This document shows, piece after piece, positions 8,010-11,591 of a stretch of 11,591 nucleotides of DNA (position 1 is its first letter; each line of letters opens with the position of its first letter). The stretch lies in contig CAMPJN010000092.1 of the NCBI GenBank assembly GCA_946886875.1, forward strand, positions 1-11,591, read 5' to 3'. The notes beneath the pieces are model-generated. The model did not search any database. It had not been told where the DNA came from and saw only the letters and a program-made list of their open reading frames with translations. Source of the stretch: an uncultured Pseudomonas sp. GTDB taxonomy: Bacteria; Pseudomonadota; Gammaproteobacteria; Pseudomonadales; Pseudomonadaceae. A program made the position numbers and the translations under genes.

Positions 8010-9512
8010 ATGGTCTTTTCATCCAACGTATTCCTGTTCTTGTTTCTGCCGATTTTTCTCGGCTTGTATTACTTGAGCAGCAACCGCTATCGCAACCTGC
8101 TGATCCTGATCGGCAGCTATGCGTTCTACGCCTGGTGGCGGGTCGACTTTCTCCTGTTGTTCGTCGCCGTCACCCTGTGGAACTACATCTTCGGCCTGCG
8201 CATCTACCGCGCCGGGGTGCGCAGCAAGGCCGCGCAGCGCTGGGTGCTGTGGGGCGTGGTCGGCAACCTGGCGACCCTGGGCTACTTCAAGTACGCCAAC
8301 TTCGGCATGGACAACATCAACAAGGTGATGGAGGCGGCCGGCCTGGAGCCGTTCCTGCTGACCCATGTGATCCTGCCGATCGGTATCTCCTTCTATATCT
8401 TCCAGTCGATCAGCTACCTGATCGATGTGTACCGCGGCGATACCGAGCCGACGGAGAACCTGATCAACTTCGCCGCCTTTATCGCCCTGTTCCCGCAACT
8501 GATCGCCGGTCCGGTGTTGCGTTACAAGGACCTCGCCGACCAGTTCACCGGGCGCGTGCATAGCGTCGATAAGTTCGCCGAAGGCGCCACGCGCTTCATG
8601 CAGGGCTTCGTCAAGAAGGTGTTTATCGCCGACAGCCTGGCGCCCCTGGTCGACCATTGCTTCGCCCTGCAGAACCCCAGTGGCGGCGACGCCTGGCTGG
8701 GCATGATCGCCTACACCGCGCAGCTGTATTTCGACTTCTCCGGCTACAGCGACATGGCCATCGGCCTGGGTCTGATGATGGGTTTCCGCTTTATGGAAAA
8801 CTTCAACCAGCCCTATATCAGCCAGTCGATCACCGAGTTCTGGCGGCGTTGGCACATCAGCCTGTCGACCTGGCTGCGCGACTACCTGTACGTGCCCCTG
8901 GGCGGCAACCGTGGCGGCACCTTCAACACCTACCGCAACCTGTTCCTGACCATGTTGCTCGGCGGTTTCTGGCACGGCGCCAACTGGACCTTCCTGATCT
9001 GGGGCGCCTGGCACGGCACCTGGCTGGCCATCGAACGGGCGCTGGGGGTGAACGCCGCGCCCAAGGTGATCAACCCGCTGAAGTGGGCCCTGACCTTCCT
9101 CCTGGTGATGCTCGGCTGGGTGATCTTCCGCGCCGAGAACCTGGAAGTCGCCGGGCGCATGTACGCCGCACTGTTCAGCCCGACCCTGCTGAGCAGCCAG
9201 GGCTGGCAGCTCAGCGAGTTGAACAGCGCCAGCGTCAGCCACCTGCAGATCGTCACCCTGGTGCTGGCCTATGCGGTCATGGCCTTCTGCGGCCTGCGCC
9301 AGTTCTACCGCCAGCAGCCACGGCCGAACGAGGCGCTGCCAGGCGACGCGCTGGGGCTCAGCCTCGGCGGCGGCGCTGCCCTGCAAGCAGCGCCCCGCAG
9401 CATCGGTGCAACCCGCTACCTGGTACGCGGCGCGCTGCTGCTGTTGTTCTGCGCCTCGGTGCTCAAGCTCTCGGCGCAGAGCTATTCGCCCTTCCTCTAC
9501 TTCCAATTCTGA
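8010..9512 (+). CDS. algI: Membrane-bound O-acyltransferase AlgI
   Basis: AlgI is the inner-membrane MBOAT protein thought to move acetyl groups across the membrane to the periplasmic transferases AlgJ and AlgX. The ATG at 8010 has GGAG at 7998-8001, 8 bases upstream, and yields 500 residues (P. aeruginosa about 520) beginning with the family-typical MVFSSNVFLFLFLPIFLGLY. Many hydrophobic segments are spread along the length. MBOAT signatures are complete: FWRRWHISLSTWLRDYLYVPLG (His282), GGFWHGANWTF with the invariant catalytic His322, and WGAWHGTW (His335). A hydrophilic stretch of about 40 residues (roughly 430-470, QQPRPNEALPGD onwards) precedes a last membrane helix and the conserved end SPFLYFQF. 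The next gene follows without a terminator. Related MBOAT proteins serve cellulose acetylation and D-alanylation, but the neighbours fix the alginate assignment. Confidence 0.97.
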   Translation: MVFSSNVFLFLFLPIFLGLYYLSSNRYRNLLILIGSYAFYAWWRVDFLLLFVAVTLWNYIFGLRIYRAGVRSKAAQRWVLWGVVGNLATLGYFKYANFGMDNINKVMEAAGLEPFLLTHVILPIGISFYIFQSISYLIDVYRGDTEPTENLINFAAFIALFPQLIAGPVLRYKDLADQFTGRVHSVDKFAEGATRFMQGFVKKVFIADSLAPLVDHCFALQNPSGGDAWLGMIAYTAQLYFDFSGYSDMAIGLGLMMGFRFMENFNQPYISQSITEFWRRWHISLSTWLRDYLYVPLGGNRGGTFNTYRNLFLTMLLGGFWHGANWTFLIWGAWHGTWLAIERALGVNAAPKVINPLKWALTFLLVMLGWVIFRAENLEVAGRMYAALFSPTLLSSQGWQLSELNSASVSHLQIVTLVLAYAVMAFCGLRQFYRQQPRPNEALPGDALGLSLGGGAALQAAPRSIGATRYLVRGALLLLFCASVLKLSAQSYSPFLYFQF

Positions 9513-9524
9513 ATGGGGCCGAAC

Positions 9525-10667
9525 ATGACACGTCCATGGCAAAAATTTTATGTCGCGCTGTTCGTCGGCGTGCTGGTGCTGTTGTTCCTCTGGTCGATGC
9601 GCGGGGTATTCAGCTACCGCGCGCCCAACGAGTACAGCGTGCTCGACGGCGGCCTGGCGAAAACCTTCGAGAGCCATTACGACAAGCAATTCCCGGTCAA
9701 GGAAATCGGCACCAACGTCTGGGCGGCGCTGGACTATGTGCTGTTCGGCACCGGCCGCCCCGGCGTGGTGGTCGGCGAACACGACTGGCTGTATTCCGAT
9801 GAGGAGTTCAAGCCGGTGGCCGACGGCCAACAACACCTGCGCGACAACCTGGAGCTGATCCGCGGCGTGCGCGATTACCTGGCGCAACGCGATGTGCAAC
9901 TGGTGCTGGCGATAGTGCCGGCGAAGTCGCGGCTGTACCCGGAGCATGTCGGCGACAACCGCATCAGCCCCCTGCGCCAGGATCTTTACCAACGCTTCCA
10001 TGAGGAAGTGCAGCGTCTCGGCATCCCCGCCCCGGACCTGCTAACGCCGCTGCAGGCGGCCAAGGCCGACGGCCTGGTGTTTCTGCGCACCGATACGCAT
10101 TGGACGCCGCGCGGCGCGGACCTGGTGGCGCAGCAACTGAGCGCCACCCTGAAACGCAGTGTCACCCTCAACGGCGAGCCGCAGAGCTTCGTCACCAAGG
10201 CGACCCAGCAGAAGCCCTACGAGGGCGACCTGACCCGCTTCCTGCCACTGGCGCCGCTGTTCGCCGGGTTGATGCCGGCGCCCGACCAGTTGCAGCACTA
10301 CAAAACCGCGCTGCCCGACGAAGACGGGGGTGTCGACGCCTTGTTCGCCGATAGCGAAATGCCGGTCGCGCTGGTCGGCACCAGCTACAGCGCCAACCCC
10401 AATTGGAACTTCGCTGGCGCCCTGCGCGAGCACCTGCAACGCGACCTGAGCAACCACGCCGAGGACGGTCAAGGCCCCATGTTGCCGATGCTGCGTTACT
10501 TGCAAAGCGATGAATTGAACGATGCGCCCGCGCAGGTGGTCATTTGGGAATTCCCCGAGCGCTACCTGCCGATGGCCAACGATTTCAGCGACTTCGATGC
10601 CACCTGGCTCGCAGACCTGAAGAGCAGTACCCGTAAGCAGCGACTGGCGACCAGGGCTCAACCCTGA
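9525..10667 (+). CDS. algJ: Alginate O-acetyltransferase AlgJ
   Basis: AlgJ is a membrane-anchored periplasmic acetyltransferase of the SGNH-like family, related to AlgX but without its carbohydrate-binding module. I chose ATG 9525 (380 residues, starting MTRPWQKF) because P. aeruginosa AlgJ also starts MTR and GGGG lies six bases upstream; an in-frame ATG at 9513, directly after the algI stop, has no ribosome binding site and would add four residues. One uncleaved signal anchor lies at about residues 8-28. Catalytic residues are visible: Asp190 and His192 in RTDTHWTPRGA, Ser287 in GTSYSANPNWNF, matching or nearly matching the published Asp190/His192/Ser288. The motif WEFPERYLPM near the C-terminus is also conserved. 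It likely receives acetyl groups from AlgI and works with AlgF and AlgX. Confidence 0.96.
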   Translation: MTRPWQKFYVALFVGVLVLLFLWSMRGVFSYRAPNEYSVLDGGLAKTFESHYDKQFPVKEIGTNVWAALDYVLFGTGRPGVVVGEHDWLYSDEEFKPVADGQQHLRDNLELIRGVRDYLAQRDVQLVLAIVPAKSRLYPEHVGDNRISPLRQDLYQRFHEEVQRLGIPAPDLLTPLQAAKADGLVFLRTDTHWTPRGADLVAQQLSATLKRSVTLNGEPQSFVTKATQQKPYEGDLTRFLPLAPLFAGLMPAPDQLQHYKTALPDEDGGVDALFADSEMPVALVGTSYSANPNWNFAGALREHLQRDLSNHAEDGQGPMLPMLRYLQSDELNDAPAQVVIWEFPERYLPMANDFSDFDATWLADLKSSTRKQRLATRAQP

Positions 10668-10721
10668 ACGCGCAACCTCCAACCAATGGATCTATTTCCG
10701 CAACACCATGGAGCAATCACC

Positions 10722-11366
10722 ATGCACAACCTCAGCACCCGCAGCTGGATCTCTTCCGTCTGCGCCATCGCCCTGGCCGCAACGGCTCTGCACACGCAGG
10801 CTAACGAAGCGGCGCTGTACGCACCCATCGCGCCCAAGGGCTCGGCCTTCGTCCGCGCCTACAATGCCGGCAATAGCGATGTGAACGTCAGCGTCGGCAA
10901 TACCGATCTCAATGATGTCCCGCCGCTGGCCTCCAGCGACTTCAGCTTTCTCCCGGCGGGCAACTACAGCGCCCGTATCGGCAGCGACACCTTGTCGGTA
11001 AAGCTGGATGCCGACAGTTACTACACCCTGGTAAACCAGGCCGGCGAGAAACCACAATTGGTCGAAGAAGCGCCCTTCGCCAATAAGCGCAAAGCCATGC
11101 TGCGGGTGCAGAACCTCAGCGACAGCAAACTCAGCCTGAAAACCGCCGACGGCAAAGCCGTGGTGGTCGAAGAAGTGGCCCCCGACGCCCACGGTGAGCG
11201 TGAGGTCAACCCGGTCAAGGTCAGCCTGGCGCTGTACCAGGGCGACAAGAAAATCAGCGACCTCAAGCCCGTAGCCCTGGCGCGCGGCGAACTGGTTTGC
11301 CTGTATGTCACCGGCAGCGGCAACAAACTGTCGCCGGTGTGGGTCAAACGCCCCGCCACCGATTGA
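10722..11366 (+). CDS. algF: Alginate O-acetylation protein AlgF
   Basis: AlgF is a small periplasmic protein required for alginate O-acetylation. It has no known catalytic motif and is thought to act as an adaptor among AlgI, AlgJ and AlgX. ATG 10722 has GGAG at 10710-10713, 8 bases upstream, and yields 214 residues, close to P. aeruginosa (216). The earlier in-frame ATG at 10686 would prepend 12 residues, including a His pair, to the signal peptide and lacks a ribosome binding site. The Sec signal ends near HTQA (residue 27). The mature part is beta-rich with two similar halves, one around FVRAYNAGNSDVNVSVG and one around MLRVQNLSDSKLSLKT, suggesting a duplicated beta-sandwich domain. The 54-base gap from algJ carries no terminator. 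Identification rests on family resemblance and position. Confidence 0.95.
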   Translation: MHNLSTRSWISSVCAIALAATALHTQANEAALYAPIAPKGSAFVRAYNAGNSDVNVSVGNTDLNDVPPLASSDFSFLPAGNYSARIGSDTLSVKLDADSYYTLVNQAGEKPQLVEEAPFANKRKAMLRVQNLSDSKLSLKTADGKAVVVEEVAPDAHGEREVNPVKVSLALYQGDKKISDLKPVALARGELVCLYVTGSGNKLSPVWVKRPATD

Positions 11367-11563
11367 GATTACTGCCACAAGAGCGATGACCGACGTCAGA
11401 TCGGCAGCATAGAAAAATACGGCGCCGTCGTTATCAAGGCGCCTTTGGAGAAGTTCCCCTCTGCTCCGTTGCACTTGGGGCATGGCCGTAAGCGCTTCCC
11501 GCATGACGCGGGGATACACCTAAACAGAATGCATGTATGCATGAACGCTTCAGGAGAACAGAC
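11367..11563 (+). other. Intergenic gap between algF and algA
   Basis: At 197 bases this is the longest gap in the window. It holds an inverted repeat GGCGCC (11421-11426) and GGCGCC (11438-11443) with an 11-base loop followed by TTT, a weak terminator-like hairpin whose right arm lies in the ten-base palindrome AAGGCGCCTT (11436-11445). It also holds the ATGCAT palindrome pair at 11529-11542, a 12-codon open frame running into algA, and the algA ribosome binding site AGGAG (11552-11556). I found no convincing sigma-70, AlgU or RpoN promoter; TAGAAA near 11410 is a weak -10-like match without a good -35. Confidence 0.55.
11529..11542 (+). repeat. Paired ATGCAT palindromes upstream of algA
   Basis: ATGCATGTATGCAT contains two copies of the palindrome ATGCAT separated by GT, so it is at once a direct repeat with 8-base period and a near-perfect inverted repeat. 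It ends 9 bases before the algA ribosome binding site. It could be a protein-binding site or a small RNA hairpin; nothing in the sequence shows which. Confidence 0.4.
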
Positions 11564-11591
11564 ATGATCCCAGTAATTCTTTCCGGCGGTA
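11564..11591 (+). CDS. algA: AlgA, mannose-6-phosphate isomerase / GDP-mannose pyrophosphorylase, 3' end missing
   Basis: Only nine codons are inside the window, reading MIPVILSGG, the start of the nucleotidyltransferase signature that in full-length AlgA continues as a GSGSRLWP-type motif binding the GTP phosphates. AlgA is a bifunctional cytoplasmic enzyme: its C-terminal part turns fructose-6-phosphate into mannose-6-phosphate and its N-terminal part makes GDP-mannose from mannose-1-phosphate and GTP. The start is supported by AGGAG at 11552-11556, 7 bases upstream. The fragment is short, but together with the position after algF, where algA always lies in Pseudomonas, the assignment is strong. 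A paralogue such as wbpW or pslB starts similarly but would not be expected here. Confidence 0.9.

Noticed and set aside
7952..8563. Frame on the + strand of about 200 codons spanning the algI start
   Set aside because: It is a +1/-1 frame shadow of algI: the product is arginine- and proline-rich without membrane segments, while algI in the other frame is clearly conserved.
8019..10001. Long open frame on the minus strand (about 660 codons) antisense to algI and algJ
   Set aside because: The strong third-position GC bias of the + strand genes leaves few stops in this antisense frame. The translation is low-complexity, rich in A, V, G, Q, E and H, and the + strand carries unmistakable genes with catalytic motifs.
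11482..11523. Thirteen-codon open frame (MAVSASRMTRGYT) in the algF-algA gap
   Set aside because: Too short to support, with no recognisable similarity; a preceding GGGG is poorly spaced as a ribosome binding site.
1..11591. A previously undescribed system in this window
   Set aside because: Every sizeable gene matches a known member of the alginate operon in the known order, with catalytic residues intact in those with known active sites that lie in the window; there is no inserted cargo gene, recombinase, CRISPR or toxin-antitoxin module.

Overview
This window is most of the alginate (mucoid exopolysaccharide) biosynthesis operon of a Pseudomonas-type gammaproteobacterium. All genes are on the + strand, in the classical order alg44 (3' part) - algK - algE - algG - algX - algL - algI - algJ - algF - algA (first nine codons). 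High GC, strong GC bias at third codon positions and close protein resemblance to the Pseudomonas alginate proteins support the genus. The species cannot be fixed from the sequence; small length differences from the P. aeruginosa proteins (AlgK 463, AlgG 529, AlgI 500 residues) suggest it is not P. aeruginosa itself.

Layout: 1-856 holds the membrane segment and periplasmic domain of the c-di-GMP receptor Alg44; its PilZ domain is mostly upstream. Positions 869-3729 encode the export route: the outer-membrane lipoprotein scaffold AlgK and the beta-barrel porin AlgE. Positions 3740-7874 encode the periplasmic modification proteins: C5-epimerase AlgG, O-acetyltransferase AlgX and lyase AlgL. A 135-base gap (7875-8009) packed with inverted repeats separates these from the O-acetylation block algI-algJ-algF (8010-11366). 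A second, 197-base gap (11367-11563) precedes algA, which supplies GDP-mannose precursor.

How the genes work together: AlgA, with AlgC and AlgD encoded elsewhere, makes GDP-mannuronate. Alg8 (upstream of the window) polymerises it under Alg44 and c-di-GMP control. AlgI, AlgJ, AlgF and AlgX acetylate mannuronate, AlgG converts some residues to guluronate, AlgL degrades polymer stranded in the periplasm, and AlgK/AlgE export the product. The main operon promoter, ahead of algD, is outside the window.

I see no novel biosynthetic or defence system, mobile element, CRISPR array or structural RNA gene. The less ordinary parts are the two intergenic gaps, the 52-base algX/algL overlap that puts the algL start codon over the last disulfide cysteine codon of algX, and the repeated fusion of stop codons with ribosome binding sites.
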